Shown: in pieces, positions 11,501-28,589 of the stretch | Layout: every line of letters begins with the position of its first letter | How positions within the stretch are numbered: position 1 is the first letter of the stretch | NCBI GenBank assembly: GCA_029582265.1 | Contig: CM055817.1 | Coordinates: 25,821,285 to 25,885,284 of the forward strand | Direction: 5' to 3' | Length of the DNA stretch: 64,000 nucleotides | Source: Zoroaster sp. YZ-2022 | Lineage: Eukaryota; Echinodermata; Asteroidea; Forcipulatida; Zoroasteridae | The notes under the pieces: model-generated | Databases searched by the model: none | What the model was told of the DNA's origin: nothing | What the model saw: the letters and a program-made list of their open reading frames with translations, nothing else | Made by a program: the position numbers and the translations under genes

Positions 11501-13909
11501 CGGATTTTCTTCAAGAAAACGACACCGAGATACTGGCGAGAGACTCGGCAGGAACGGTATACAGGTAAACTGATTTATGAAAGATTTTGTCATTTCAAAG
11601 ATGGCAAACATTTCAATATAATTTTATCCATCATGGCTATATGTAATGTAATTAGTATTTCATTACAACTGATATGTCAGGCCCGTTTCAAACGTACAGC
11701 TCTCATGTCTTGTCAAATTCGAATAAATTGAGTTCGGCAATTCTGTGGCAATAACGCAGCCATGGATTCGAGCGTCATAGTTATTTTAAATTACCCAGAA
11801 GTCCGATTAAGTGCCCTCTCTATTTCAGTAAAATATAACATTATAACAAACATTTCATCAAAAACGTTTTTTTTTGTAAAATACATCGCATAATTATCAC
11901 TTCCAATTAATGCCAGTATACATTCTTTGGTAAATGTCATGCATACATACCAATATGTTGCAGTTTCAACTAATTCCATTGTGTCTTTAATAATGAATAG
12001 TGAACGGGCATTTAGATTGTTACTGTTAATTCCAATGTGGAATGTCCGTCTCCAGGAGAAAAAAAAGTCATTCGCAAAATGATTACATTTATTTGATATC
12101 ATCACCAACTTTCCACAAATAAAGCTGTGATTATTTATGCTGTTCAAGACTACTAAATAGTGTATAATTATGGGCTTTAAATTATCACTGTAATCTAATA
12201 TAATCAAGATTATAAATTGGTAAATTTTGGGCCAACAACACAATAGTTTTTACCAAAATATTGTTGTTCAGTATAGATAGTACTAAAATAAAGGACATAG
12301 AATTATCGCGTAATGTCGGCCACATTGGATTCCCAGATTGCATTGGAAGTAGCCAAATATAATGATGACAAGAACAATAACTGTCTGTGTATTTACACGG
12401 AAAATCAGTTGCAGAAAATCAGTTGAATGGACAGTTGCCATAGCAACCATGAAACCTCCACGTAAGGTTATGGCTAGTGAACCATACATTGCACTAAAAG
12501 TTAATGGGCAAAAGTCATTAAATTTGAGCCTAATTAAAGACTGTTTGCAGTAACAACATGGAAATTCTCAATTACCTCGTAATTAGAAAAGAACTGGTGG
12601 TTACAACTGGACGTTTCGAACGATATGCTCTGATCGTCTTCAAGAGAATGACAGACTCTTGGAGATGGTACTGCTGAAGTAGACTGCTGTAGGATTAGTT
12701 TGTTGTAGCGTTGCAGGCGGGAATCGGTAGAACTGGGATCCTTTGAGTGTGGGAGAGGAGTGTGTGCTCACTGAACTGAATCAGTTCAACAAGCACAAGG
12801 GAAATTTGAGCCTTATCAGTTTTAAAACAATTATGACTGTATTACAAAAAGCAATATAGTCTGTGAAAACGTATTAAGTAGCATTCAGTTCCAAAATTAA
12901 TACTGACACTGTTCACCCTTAAAGGTGGACATTTGATTATAGCAACAATGTCTCTCACGCTGTATGGGAGGCTTTCCACGATCACGTAGAGGTACAGATA
13001 CAAAATGGAAATGTGTGGAACCCTAAAAATGTCAGTGGTAAGTATGGCTTAACTTATATTCGATATCAGACTGTGTATGGCGGCATCTGTCAGTGCGCAT
13101 GCAGCATGTCCCATGGGCACTCTTTGACATGTCCTTGCCTAAATATTAAATTTATGGAGGAGAGGACGGTCAGGACAACGTCTCCCATAATCGTCCCCTC
13201 ATGTTTCTTTTCAGAGCAGATAAACTATAACATCATTCTATTGTATTTTCTACTAGCCTATTTTATGCCAAATGTGTCTACACTGACAATAAAAAAACAT
13301 AATAATAAAAATTAAATAATATATGTTTTTATTATTTGTAAAATATGTGTTTTATTATAAATACTGACAGATTAAAATTTGAAGCTAAATGTAGTGCGTC
13401 ATGAGGCGTTCGTATCTCGTAGGAACATTTGTATTGGCCGTATCATCCCCTTAACTAAACACAATGGAGAAATGCATTTTAGTCTGTGAATTTCTCTTCT
13501 CAGGTCCGAAACCTATAAAAGATCAAGACTCATTCCACTATCGCGAGGAACATGGTGTGATGTCTGTTCAGTTAGATGATGATAACTGTGACAATTATAC
13601 GTCACTTAGCCTAGGTCACGCCATGTGTTTCAACCACTCTTATGGTCCAGATAATGTATTTGGGGTGGATCTTCTATTTGATGCGGGAAACCAATCACCA
13701 TCACCGAACAATGGATTGTTCATATACTTCAGAGGTATTTTTGTTCAATTGTTTGTTATAATCAAAACGCCTTCACGCATAGTGAATGACCAAGTAATAC
13801 AGAGACAGACAAAAGTTAAACATTTAAATATCAACTAAAACCAGTGACTTCAAAAATCATATTTGATATTTTTGTGCGTTGCTCTTTCATATTTCTAGAT
13901 GATGAATAG
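7795..13909 (+). CDS. secreted PAN/Apple protein with C-terminal cassette 1
   Basis: Exons: 7795-8145, 9013-9073, A 10365-10466, B 11450-11564, C 12925-13037, D 13504-13734, terminal 13899-13909. The sum is 984 nt (327 residues), with all junctions AG/GT and in frame. Residues 1-25 form a signal peptide. The PAN/Apple core has Cys 61, 65, 71 and 83, the same spacing (x3, x5, x11) as the PAN gene at 52379. Exon 2 is a Thr-rich linker. The cassette has W-R-L-F-W-W-Y-K in A, paired cysteines in B and in D, several N-glycosylation sites (N-T-S, N-V-S, N-Y-T, N-H-S), and ends I-Y-F-R-D-D-E. PAN domains bind proteins or carbohydrates; the cassette is unnamed. The start is chosen as the ATG opening the signal peptide. 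Secretion is well supported; an immune or adhesion role is only inference. Confidence 0.8.
8419..8492 (+). repeat. tRNA-derived sequence in intron 1 (SINE head)
   Basis: It has an A box TAGCTCAGTTGGTAGAGC (8426-8443) and a B box GGTTCGAGTCC (8470-8480) at tRNA spacing, and ends CAGCCA. I could not fold a confident anticodon arm and acceptor stem. A SINE head or tRNA pseudogene is likelier than a working tRNA gene. Confidence 0.5.
8519..8576. repeat. TA dinucleotide microsatellite
   Basis: Pure alternating TA for about 58 bases, directly after the tRNA-derived segment. Confidence 0.95.
12587..12650 (-). repeat. hammerhead-like motif repeat in the B-C intron of cassette 1
   Basis: GAAAAGAACTGGTGGTTACA followed by the GACGTTTCGAA...CTGATCGTCTTCAAG core. 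An orthologous copy sits at the same place in cassette 2 (17010); cassette 0 lacks it. Confidence 0.55.
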
Positions 13910-14656
13910 ACTTGCTAAATGTGTCAACATCGAGTGTTTGTGATGGTTGTCGCTGGTATGATGTCATACAGTTATGTTCATGTTGCAGCATATAAGACAA
14001 CACACGGCATAGTAAAATATAAACCTTAGTTGTTAAACATTCGAATTGGTATCCAATCGTCATCGATACCAGGATTTGACAATCAACTACCCACAAGATA
14101 AAATTAACATTTGAAGAAAACATCTTTGGAAGTTGTCTATTTTGAAACACGTTTTTCTCCCTGGAAAGTGTATTTTGGAAAATGTTCACCTTGTAAATAG
14201 CCTTTACCAAGACGATCGGAACGGTTTGGTCACATAATGTTGCCCCACTTAGCTATCCGAACTCGACTTAGCACATGTGCACACAGTGAACGCATGTACA
14301 TGAATCCATATGCTTACACATGTACACATACATGTACATGACAAGAACACTGTACAGATAGGGGTGCACAATGAGACCCGCCCCCAGGTCTGAGAACGAG
14401 AGAGAAAAACAAGAAAAAAAGGCTTGATAGGGTTAAAAAATGAGACTTGTTTGGGAAGGAAGTCTTCTGACAAAAGTTAAAGATATATGATTAGAACATA
14501 ATTAAAAAAAAAAATTAAAAATTTAAATAAATAAATAAATAAATAAATAAAAACAACTGATGATAGTGGTATTTTTTATAGTAATATTAAACAAAATAGG
14601 GCTTTAGATATTTAAGGTTCGTTCTAATTTGTTTTGTTTTTGTTTGTTTTGGTCAG

Positions 14657-17600
14657 CTGACTACCCTGTGATTAACGAAGACGGTGCTAGATGGAGACTG
14701 TTCTGGTGGTACAAGGCAAACACCAGCTGGCCAATATCAGTCACCGATGTACTGCAAGGTAAATATATACATGGAAGCTCTTTATGGCAAATGATCATGA
14801 CAATTTTAGCACGGATTCCACCATGAATACGCTAAAGTACTATTAAACGGTGCAGAAAATTTCCTTGCCATTTTTACGACGGGGCAATTAAAAAGCAAGC
14901 TACGAGAAAATCAAATATTAATTTGCTTTCTTTTTTTAAATTACTATTATTTTTAAACGAGTATTTTCACATACACTCGGAAAGCACTGAGTATACAGTG
15001 CTTTATATATACGTCGGTGTAAGGGTAAAATCAAACCAATTGTTTATCACCAGACGCAAGAATTACATCAATCTATTATTCTTAACGCAATATATTAATG
15101 TACTGTGTATATGTGTGAAAGCACATAATTCAAACTTATGCCACAGAACAATTCATTACGCCGTAATTGATTTTTTCAATACAATTGGCCTTTCGTAAAA
15201 AAAAATAATAAAATAAAAACATTTTAAACTGATTTGCCTAATACAACATCTCAAATTGTTTTCGTGGTACTCGTATATTCTGATTTTGCACACACGCTAC
15301 AAGGGAACATTTCTGAAAACTACGTTTTTCCATTTTCACGAAGAGACAGTTAGCAAAGCGATAATTATTGCAAAAGTAATAATTTTAGGCCCGTCACCGT
15401 GCAACGTTGTGGAATTGTAGATATCTATAAAGTTATTATGTTGTTAAAATATTTCCAACTAAAAAACAAACAAACAAACAAACACCCCAACAAACAAACA
15501 AACAAAATATAGAGGTTTCACAAGATTTCGTTGATAACAAAACTGTGTACAGTGTATGTCGTAGCGCTCAAGTGAGTTCATCGTACTTGTTGGTGCCATT
15601 TTATAGAATTGTGTTAACAAAGCCCAACAGTCCGTATACGCATTAATTACTTTAAGATATGCAGCAGGAACTTTTTGTTGGTAACTGATAACACTTGAAC
15701 ACAAAACGAATCACTACTGCACGCTTACCAGCAATATGTGATGGCCTGTCAACAAGCAGGAATGTGATGTGCGCCCTCAACGAATCATGTACGGAGCGGA
15801 AATCTGCAGTAAACTTATTAAGTATGTTAACGTCAAATGTTCTGGGAGTGGCTTATTAAATTAAAGTTCGATATTTTATGAAATTGTTCAGATAATTATG
15901 GAGACTGTGATGTGAACTCGGACTACTGTTTTAGTCGTCTGCCGGATTTTCTTCAAGAAAACGACACGGAGATCTTGGCGAGAGACTCGGCAGGAACGGT
16001 ATACAGGTAAACTGATTGATGAAAGATTTTGTCATTTCAAAGATGGCAAACATGATAAAATTAAAGATGATAAAATTAAACATTTCAGTATAATTTTATC
16101 CATCATGGCTAGATGTAATGTAATTAGTATTTCATTACAACTGATATATCAGGCCCGTTTCAAACGTACAGCTCTTATGTCGTGTCGAATTCGAATAAAT
16201 TGAGTTCGGCAATTCGAGCGTCATAGTTATTTTAAATTGTCCTGGAGTCTGATTAAGCGCCCTCTTTATTTCAGTAAAATATAGCATTTTAACAAAAAAA
16301 TCATCAAAATTGGCATACTTTTTTAAAATTAATTAAGTAAAATACATCACATAATTATCAATTGCAATTAATGCCAGTATACATTCTTTAGTGAATGTTC
16401 ATGCATCCATACCAATATGTTGCACTTTCAACTAATTCCATTGTGTCTTTAATAACGAATAGTAAACGTGCCTTCAGATTGTTACTGTTAATTCCAATAT
16501 GGAATGTCCGTCTCCAGGTGATAAAAAAAGTCATTCGCGAAATGATTTATTTGATATCATCACCAACTTTCCACAAATTAAGCTGTGATTATTTATGTTT
16601 TTAAGACTACTAAATAGTATATAATTATGGGCTTTAAATTATCACTGTAATCTAATACAATCAAAATTATAAATTGGTAAATTTTGGGCCAATAACATAA
16701 TAGCTGGAGTTTTTACCAAAATATTGTTGCTCAGTATAGATAGTACTAAAATAAAAGATAAAGAATTTTCACGTAATGTCGGCCACATTGGATTCCCAGA
16801 TTGCATTGGAAGTAGCCATATATAATGACAATAATTGTCTGTGTATTTTCCACGGAAATGCGGAAAATCAGTTGAATGAACAGTAGCCATAGCAACCATA
16901 TATCCTCCACATCAGATTATGGCTAGTGAACCATAAATTGCACTAAAAGTTAAAAGGCAGTAAATTTGAGCTTTATAAGTAATGACTTGATTTGAGCTTA
17001 AGTAATTCAGAAAAGAACTGGTTGTTACAACTCGACGTTTCGATCGAGATGCTCTGATCGTCTTTAAGAGAATGACAGACTCTTGGAGATGGTACTGCTG
17101 AAATAGACTGCTGGAGGATTAGTTCGTTGTAACGTTGCAGGCGGTAATCGGTAGAACTGGGATCAGTTGTCAACAACAATTAAGCACAAGGGAAATTTGA
17201 GCCTGATCAGTTTTAAAACAATTATGACTGTATTACAAAAAGCAACATAGTCTGTCAAAACGTATTATAAAGTAACATTTAGTTCCAAAATTAATACTTA
17301 CACTGTTCTCCCTTAAAGGTGGACATTTGCTCCTAGCAACAATGTCTCTCACGCTGTATGGGAGGCTTTCCACAATCACACAGAGGGACAGATAAAACAT
17401 GGAAATGTGTGGAACCCTAAAAATGTCAGTGGTAAGTATGGCTTAACTTATATTCGATATCAGACTGTGCATGGCTTCATCTACCAGCTGGTAAGCTGGC
17501 TAACAGTACGCATGCAGCCTGTCCCACTCTTAGGCATGGATGGCGATCCCCTGGGGATGGTGGTCATGTCCTTTGCCAAATATCAAATTTATGGAGGAGA

Positions 17601-18311
17601 GGACGGTCAGGACAACGTCTCCCATAATGGTCCTCCCATGTTTCTTTTCAGAGCAGATAAACTATAACATCATTCTATTGTATTTTCTACTAGCCTATTT
17701 TATGCCAAATGTGACTACACTGACAATCAAAAAATATGTAAAATATGTGTTTTATTATAAATACTGACTAAAATTTGAAACTAATGCACTGACATGTTCG
17801 TCATGAGGCGTTCGTAGCTCGTAGGAACATTTGTATTGGCCCTATCATCCCCTTTACTAAATACAACAGAGAACTGCATTTTAGTTCGTACCTTACTCTT
17901 TTCAGGTACGAATCCTATAATGGATCAAGACTCATTCCACTACCGCGAGGAACATGGCGTGAAGTCTCTTCAGTTGGATGATGATAACTGTGATAATTAT
18001 ACGTCACTTAGCCTAGGTCACGCCATGTGTTTCAACCACTCTTATGGTCCAGATAATGTATTTGGGGTGGATCTTCTATTTGATGCGGGAAACCAATCAC
18101 CATCACCGAACAATGGATTGTTCATATACTTCAGAGGTATTTTTGTTCAATTGTTCGTTATTATCAAAACGCCTGCACCCATAGTGAATGACCAAATAAT
18201 ACAGAGACAGACTAAATTTAAACATTTAAATATCAACTAAAAACAGTGACGTCAAAAATCATAATTGATATTTTTGTGTGTTGCTCTTTCATATTTCTAG
18301 ATGATGAATAG
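14657..18311 (+). CDS. cassette 2: duplicated A-B-C-D exon set with its own terminal exon
   Basis: Exons A 14657-14758, B 15892-16006, C 17319-17431, D 17906-18136, terminal 18301-18311 (D-D-E, TAG). Lengths equal those of cassette 1 (102, 115, 113, 231, 11 nt) and phases are identical. No signal-peptide or PAN exon lies between 13909 and 14657. It therefore seems to belong to the gene at 7795, reached either by splicing the linker exon directly to A2 (again 327 residues) or from D1 to A2, skipping the stop exon (a two-cassette protein). Exon D2 is nearly identical to D1 in protein and the introns are very similar, so the duplication is recent. It could also be a silent duplicate; transcript data are needed. 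Confidence 0.65.
17010..17075 (-). repeat. hammerhead-like motif repeat in the B-C intron of cassette 2
   Basis: Same family and same intron position as 12587-12650, so it was present before cassettes 1 and 2 separated. Confidence 0.55.
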
Positions 18312-19224
18312 AATTGCTAAATATGTCAACATCGAGTGTTTGTGATGGTTGTCGCTGGTATGATGTCATACAGCCATGTTCATGTTGCAGCACCAAATAC
18401 AACACACAGCATAGTAAACTGTAAACGGCATAGTAAACTATTATAAACATTAGTAGTTAAATGGTACAACATTCGAATTGTCACAGATACCTACAGACAG
18501 GATAAAATTAACATTTGAAGAAAATGTCGTTGGAAGTTGTCTATTTTGAAATACGTTTTTCTCCCTCGAAAGTGCATTTTGCAAACTGTTCATCTTGTAG
18601 ATAGCTTTTACCAAGGCGCATCTGAACAGTTTGGTCACATAATGTTGCCCCGCTTAGCTATCCGAACTCGACTTAGCACGTGTACACAGTGTACATGGAT
18701 CCATAATACACATGTACACGTACATGTACATGACAAGAACACTGTACAGGTAGTAATAGCCAAAATTCAAGACGGGGCTCGCTTTTAATTTTAATTTAAA
18801 ACAGAAAGGCGTACTCTCGTTGGTTACGGTGCTGGTTGCACCAGCAACTGCTCACTATGATGTCATGTACTGTACACGTACAACATGTGTGTGGGATCAA
18901 ACGCGGTCAAAGCTAGGGGCCTGTGATTGGCCATCATTTTAAATAAACCGCCCACAAATCAACAATTCTTGCACGATGAATTTCCATCGGGAATCCGATT
19001 GGATAATAAAGAAACATATAAACTCTCGATTACAGAATGATCTAGCCTGTTGTTTGAGGGGGTACCGTGGTAAGTGCGCACTACGACAACAGCTTGGTCA
19101 AGGCTACTTTGTAGATGGAAATGAACTTTTGAATGATTTTATCAGGTCGTCAATACGCAAACTGTTAACGAAGTGACACACTTGTATTCTCTGCTGCGCT
19201 GTACGCATCAAGTTAGCTTTTGGA
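18312..19224. other. 3' flank of cassette 2
   Basis: It resembles 13910-14350 after cassette 1 up to a TGTACATGACAAGAACACTG stretch. Further on I see no exon; a short open frame at 18976-19176 has no supporting features. Confidence 0.35.
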
Positions 19225-20840
19225 TAATAACGGGTTATTTGTGTTATCAGGTTGTTACCAATGTTGTACTTTTTTCCCTTTTACAGTAAAAGGGTATAAG
19301 TAATATCGATATTTCTTGTTGTAAATAGTATTTTAAGTGTAAGTGCAAAACTAAATATAATAAACTTGTGTATAGCTAGGTGAGTATGGTATAATTCAGT
19401 TATTATACCAGCATGTTGAAAATAATATAACTTGTCTATTCAACACATTTACTTAGGCCTACTTAGCATTACAATATGTACACTGTCAAAGCTAAGGTGT
19501 TAACAACTACACCGCTGGTGTTAATAATGGGCAAGTCGCCCAAAATAAACACCGTGTGATAATAAAGTTGACCCATCTGGTGTTATTTTAACACTTCCTT
19601 GTTGCCAGGATACTCTCTGTTTGCAATGTTAATGGGCAGGATTAACATTAGTATTCTGTAGTGTATGTTCATTTCAAAAATTGCATAATGGTAGCTTTTG
19701 TAAATTCAACATAACAAATTCAGTTTTCTCTAAGATGAAAGCACCTGAGACAAAAACAATTTTCAGAATGAATGGTAGGTGTACTAACTAAACACCAAGT
19801 AAGCTTTTAGATAATAGTTCGTTGATTTCATAATCTGGTAATAGCAAAATGCTGTAGCGTCTGTTTTGTTGGAATTTAAAACCGTAAATGTATTGAATTT
19901 ATTGAGGCGATGCTTGTGCTGTGTTTAGCGAAAATGGTTTTAGTGTTTTTCAGTCCATGTAGTATACCAGTCTTTCGTAAAACAGTTTATTCTAGAACAA
20001 ATCAGACATTGTATAATAATATGAGTTTGCTCACCAATAAATAATATTAAAATCTCCATTCTAAAGAAGTGATTTTTAAGAGTAAAAAAGACGAGACAAA
20101 ACATGGTTACAATTTGATAAAAAACTAATTTGATTTCATAATAATATGTATGTAAACATTAACATTCATGTACGAATTAGGTGTTCTGTTTAACTAAATT
20201 CATCACATTATATGAATGTATTCAGTGTTTAAGTTTATCGTGAAGAGATAATTTATAATGCTTTCTTAACAAGCAGTACATTAGAATGGATTTCATATTG
20301 AAATAAATACATTATGAATGTTTTAAATATTTCACCATCGATCGAGATATAGTGGTTAGATTGCACAAAGCTTTGAGATCGTAGATCTGATCAATTATTG
20401 GACAAACAATAAAACAATTCATTTAGCTCCAAATTTAATAGCAAACATTAGATGTTTGACAACCAACAGTGGTGTATGTCAACTGATGTATAAGTTGTTA
20501 CGTAATGTATTTTAAAACCAGATTTAGCTTGCTTTGAGACAGTGATTAGATATCTAGGTGTTTGTTAAAATAACAATTAATCCGTCAGAGCATTTTCGTA
20601 GCTACTTTATGCACAAGTAATATTTTACACTTTGTAACGTTACCTTCTTTATTTCATTTTGAAATTAATAGCATTGTTCGCTTTAAGTCTAATTTAGCAA
20701 ACATTAGTGTGTAAGAAACTACATTTACACTTTCCGATAAGTGCTATTTGTATATGTAAGACTGAACATACATTCCATACTTCTATTGTATTGCTCTTTA
20801 TACATACGTAAACACTGATCAATTGGTTATAACATCCTCT
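19225..20840 (+). repeat. second copy of the block at 4340-5400
   Basis: Same motif order as 4340-5400, including the fold-back element and the TTTAGCTCCAAAT segment at about 20422. A short inverted piece of the same segment lies at about 23755-23835. Confidence 0.6.
19494..19596. mobile_element. about 100-bp fold-back element, copy 2
   Basis: It shares ACACCGCTGGTGTTAATAA and the AAGTCGCCCAAAATA core with 4642-4742. Inverted ends are partly decayed. Confidence 0.45.
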
Positions 20841-24521
<3,681 letters not shown>

Positions 24522-24707
24522 CTTTTGACTTTTCATAGTGAATCTTTATTTTAAACTTCACACATTTCACAAGTTATAATACAGATTTACATGATATGCA
24601 AAAAATTTACATGTATTTACAAATAATAAAAAAGAAATCAGTAATCAATGAAGATCATAATAATCAGTCAATTATCAGAAAATTATTAGGTACAATGGTT
24701 TGGTAAA

Positions 24708-27700
24708 TTAGATTAGCCAGTAGATTTCGTCATTTTGTAGGGTGAAAAGTGAATTGTTGTGTCCCCATTTCTTGAGAAAAATTTGTTGGTTGTTTTGTGA
24801 TTTGTAAAAGTGGAAATCGAGAATAATTTTACTTTGAATTCTATATTTCCATATTAGAAGAACATCTTTAAAGTTAGAATTACAATATAACCAGTAAATA
24901 GTAGCTTTTAAGCTAACAATTAAATAATTACACAGATAAACGGCTTCCTTCGGTCTGATCCCTGGTGTGCGAACTAAACACCAGTATAGATCAAAGTCCC
25001 AGTCTGTCTGTGGGAGATCCGTAAGAAGTTTGTGAAGTGTGGATAGGGCTGGCTGAATTGTTGTGCAAAGGATGAACAGGTGTAAGCGTGTGCCCTCTGT
25101 CCACACCAGCCGCAGTTTCTGTTGAATTTTGGGTCGATGTGGTGCAGGACTGGAAGAGACGGCAGGACATTATGAAATAGACGGAATTGTACATCGCCTT
25201 CTTTTTTCGATATGGGTTGGTGGTATGTTGCTTTCCATTGAACTGACGTTGTTGGTCGACAAAACACCATTTCGTGCCACGGTGTTTTCATCGATTTTTC
25301 AGAGAGGGAGTTGATGACTCTGTTAAAAAATTCGTACAAGCATTTGGATGTGCTTGTCAGTCCGTTGATGTTTGAGAGGATAAGTGATTTCTGGAAATGG
25401 TGTTGGAAAAGGCGGATATCTTTCAAATCTTCCGGTAGTCGCCAACAACCTTGTCGATTGAAGAAATGCGGGAAATTGTTGACGATATTTCTCTGTATTA
25501 TGTTGATGTCCATTTGGAGAGCCCTTGATGACGTACGGAGAAGGTGCCGGTGCTGTGGAGGATGGAGGTCTTCTGCGGATTTCCATTTTCCGGTGGAAAA
25601 GTCGATGAGATGACCTACCAGCGTTATTCCGCACGCCAGGAGTCGAGGTGAAGGAAGCCGTTCTTTGGTATTTTGATTAAGGTGAGTACAATTAAAAAGG
25701 TAAGTTTAAAATATGATCTATCGAAGTAGGTGGTACAGAGAGATACGAGCGCTGGACAGGAGCCAGGAGGTGATTATTTCACAGTGAAAATTAGGAATGC
25801 TGTTCAGAAATCTCGCATTTATGTCAGTGAGAAACAAGTGAATGTCGAGGTTAAGGTTGCGATATTTTTGTAGAAAGTGAGAAAAGAGATTGTAAGCAGG
25901 GTGCGAGCTCCTGTCCAGAAATCGTTGTAAAGTACGGAATCGGAAGGTGGAAAGACGTGCCCGAAGGCAAGTGAGACCAAAACCTCCTTGATCAGAAAAT
26001 AATAATTGAAACATTGTACGTTGGTCTAACCAGTGTTTCCCGTTCGACCAGACAAAGTCAACAAGTTTCCTTTGAAGTTCATCGAGTATATGATCGGGTG
26101 TTGGAAGGACGGCTAGATAGTGTAACAATTTGGAAGTGGCGATTTGGTTAGCTATGAGGATTTTACCTTTATATGAGAGGGTTTTGGAAATGCTCTTCCA
26201 AGAAGCGAGAGTTTTCTGAAGTTTGTTTCTACAAATTTGCCAATTTTGTTGAGTGAATTTATTGGAATTACCCAGATGAACTCCAAGGAACTTGAGACCT
26301 TCGTTGTTCCACGTGAAGTTGAGGGGATTATCATTTCTGAGGATCCAGGATCCTGCCCATAAACCTTGGGATTTTTGAAAATTTAGGCGAGCTGCAGACG
26401 CTCTGCTATATAAATTGTAAATATTGTCGACGATTTGGAAGCCACACTCGGACCCGATAAAGATAGAAACATCGTCTGCGTAAGCAGAGACGATAATATG
26501 TTTTCTGTCAAGAGGTAGTGGAAAACCGCAGGTAGCAGCATTTTGTCTAAGAGAATTCAAGAAAGGTTCTATTGCCAAGGAAAAGAGTAGGCCCGATAAA
26601 GGACATCCTTGGCGAATACCCTTTTCGAAGGGAAGGGAAGTGAGAGAAGAATTAATTTTAACAAGACTCTGAGCGTTATTGTAAAATAATTTGATATATG
26701 ACAGAAAGTTGTCGCCGAATCCCATTTTGCCCAGTGTTTTTTTTAAGTAAGAGTGACTGACATTGTCAAAGGCCTTTTTCTGGTCTAGATTGAGAATGGC
26801 AAGAGAAGGTTTTCCATGTTAGCGTGAGAAGACAGTCTCTGATAAGATTGATATTGTCGTATATTGAACGTCCCGGCACTGTGTAACTCTGATCCTGATT
26901 TACTATTTGACCGATTACGTTCTTGAGGCGGTTGCAAGCACCTTGGCGATGATTTTGTAATCGGTGTTGAGGAGGGAAATCGGTCGCCAGTTAGCTATGT
27001 CGAGTGGGTCACCCTTTTGGGGAAGAGAGAAATAACAGCTCTCCTGCAAGAGATAGGAAGGGCCCCAGAGGCGAAAGCGGCATTGAAAACAGAAAGAAAG
27101 TCGTATTTGATAGTGGGCCAAAATGTCTTAAAGAACTCGGACGTTAGACCGTCGAGTCCAGGAGTTTTATTTTGATTTAATTGTTTGACTGCCTGTTCAA
27201 GTTCTTCCATTGATATGGGTTCTTCACAGGCCTGTGCATCGGACGGATCGAGGAGGGAATATCTTCCAGGAGGGGAGTCTTGTGCATTCACGTCAACATC
27301 TACGTTGGCATAAAGATTTTGATAGAAGGAGTGAATACGTGTCTTTATTTCAGAGGGATTTTCATTACGTCACCGGAAGGTAGACGGATTCTGTAGATGT
27401 GTTTTTGACAGAGTGAGATTTTTTCGAGATTAAAGAAAAAGGAGGAAGATGTGTCGATATCTTTAGCAAAGTGGAAGCGTGATCGAATAAGTGCCCTTTT
27501 GCTTCGTGTTTGAGTATGTTGTTGAGTGCATTTCGTTGTTCTTTCAGTGTTTCAGCCATGTCTGGTGTGATTGTGGGATGTGATTGGGTTTGTCTATGTC
27601 TTTTCTAGTTTCTGTATCGTAGTTTTCTTTAGAAGCGCATTTCTTTCCGTACATTTGGGATAGGGATTTGATGTGATGTTTCCGAGGTCCCACCAAGTGC

Positions 27701-28588
27701 AGATGTTGTGATAGTTATCTTTTGAGTTTGCCAGTCGGACCAAAATAGAGAAAATATTTCACAAAATGTTTTATCTTCAAAGAAAGCTGTTGTTAAACTG
27801 CCAATGCGCGCTTTCTCTTTGTAAAAAAGGGAAGTTTTAATTTCAGGAGTACAGCACTATGATCAGAAAGTGAGCAAGGAATAATATCACAGGACAGAAC
27901 AGATGTAGTAAGAGTGGAGATATATAAAATCGGTCAAGGCGAGTTTTAGACATTTCTCCAGGCACACTGGAGTTATGTCTAAACCAGGTGTATTTAGATG
28001 TGTTAGGGTTTCGTCTTCGCCAAATGTCACAAAGAGAGAGATCGGTATAGAGGTCGAGTAAAGAGGATGCAATTTTCCGGCGTTTTTCAGAAGAGATGCC
28101 GAAACGATCTAATGTGGGCTCAATAGTACAGTTGAAGTCACCGCCAATAACGACAATACCACTATCGCAGTTGTCGCAATGGCGTTGAATGGCTTTTAAT
28201 ACTTCTATGGCAGGATCATTGTTTTGAGGGATCAATACATTATAAAGATGATATATTGTGGAGCCGACCTCAATCTTAGCGTATGTAACATAACTTTCAT
28301 AGATAACCTCAGAAGAAAGGACTGGGTAAGTATTTTTATTAGTATCCCAACTCCTGTTCCCCGACATAAACTTGGAGAACAAATAACGTGGTACGGCCAG
28401 GAATTCCAAGCAGAGGACAAAGTGTTCAGGTCATTTGTTTCTTGAAGAAAGATTATATCAGGTGAGTTGCAAGAAAGATTTATAAAAGAAAGAAAGGAAG
28501 AGTTCCTAACAGGCATGGAACACCCTCCAGTGTTGAGGGTAAGAATGGAAAGTGCCATAAGATAAAAGAATAAAATGTATTTAGTCAT
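24708..28588 (-). pseudogene. LINE copy 1 ORF2: endonuclease-reverse transcriptase, frameshifted
   Basis: Read on minus from ATG 28588. It has an endonuclease start with L-T-L-N-T-G-G and F-L-Q-E-T, then G-G-D-F-N-C and T-R-L-D-R-F-Y-I. The reverse transcriptase has N-K-T-P-G-L-D-G, W-R-P-I-S-L-L-N, G-I-R-Q-G-C-P-L-S-G and the catalytic Y-A-D-D-V (in the unbroken 335-residue stretch 26725-25718). The C-terminal C-G-W-C and H-L-F-I-L-C residues are as in L1/Tx1 proteins. Several single-base frameshifts break it. Function would be target-primed reverse transcription. Confidence 0.85.
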
Positions 28589-28589
28589 T

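Noticed and set aside
18976..19176. Possible small gene of 66 residues
   Set aside because: No splice context, domain or paralogue; nearby CCAAT and TA-rich sequence alone is not enough.
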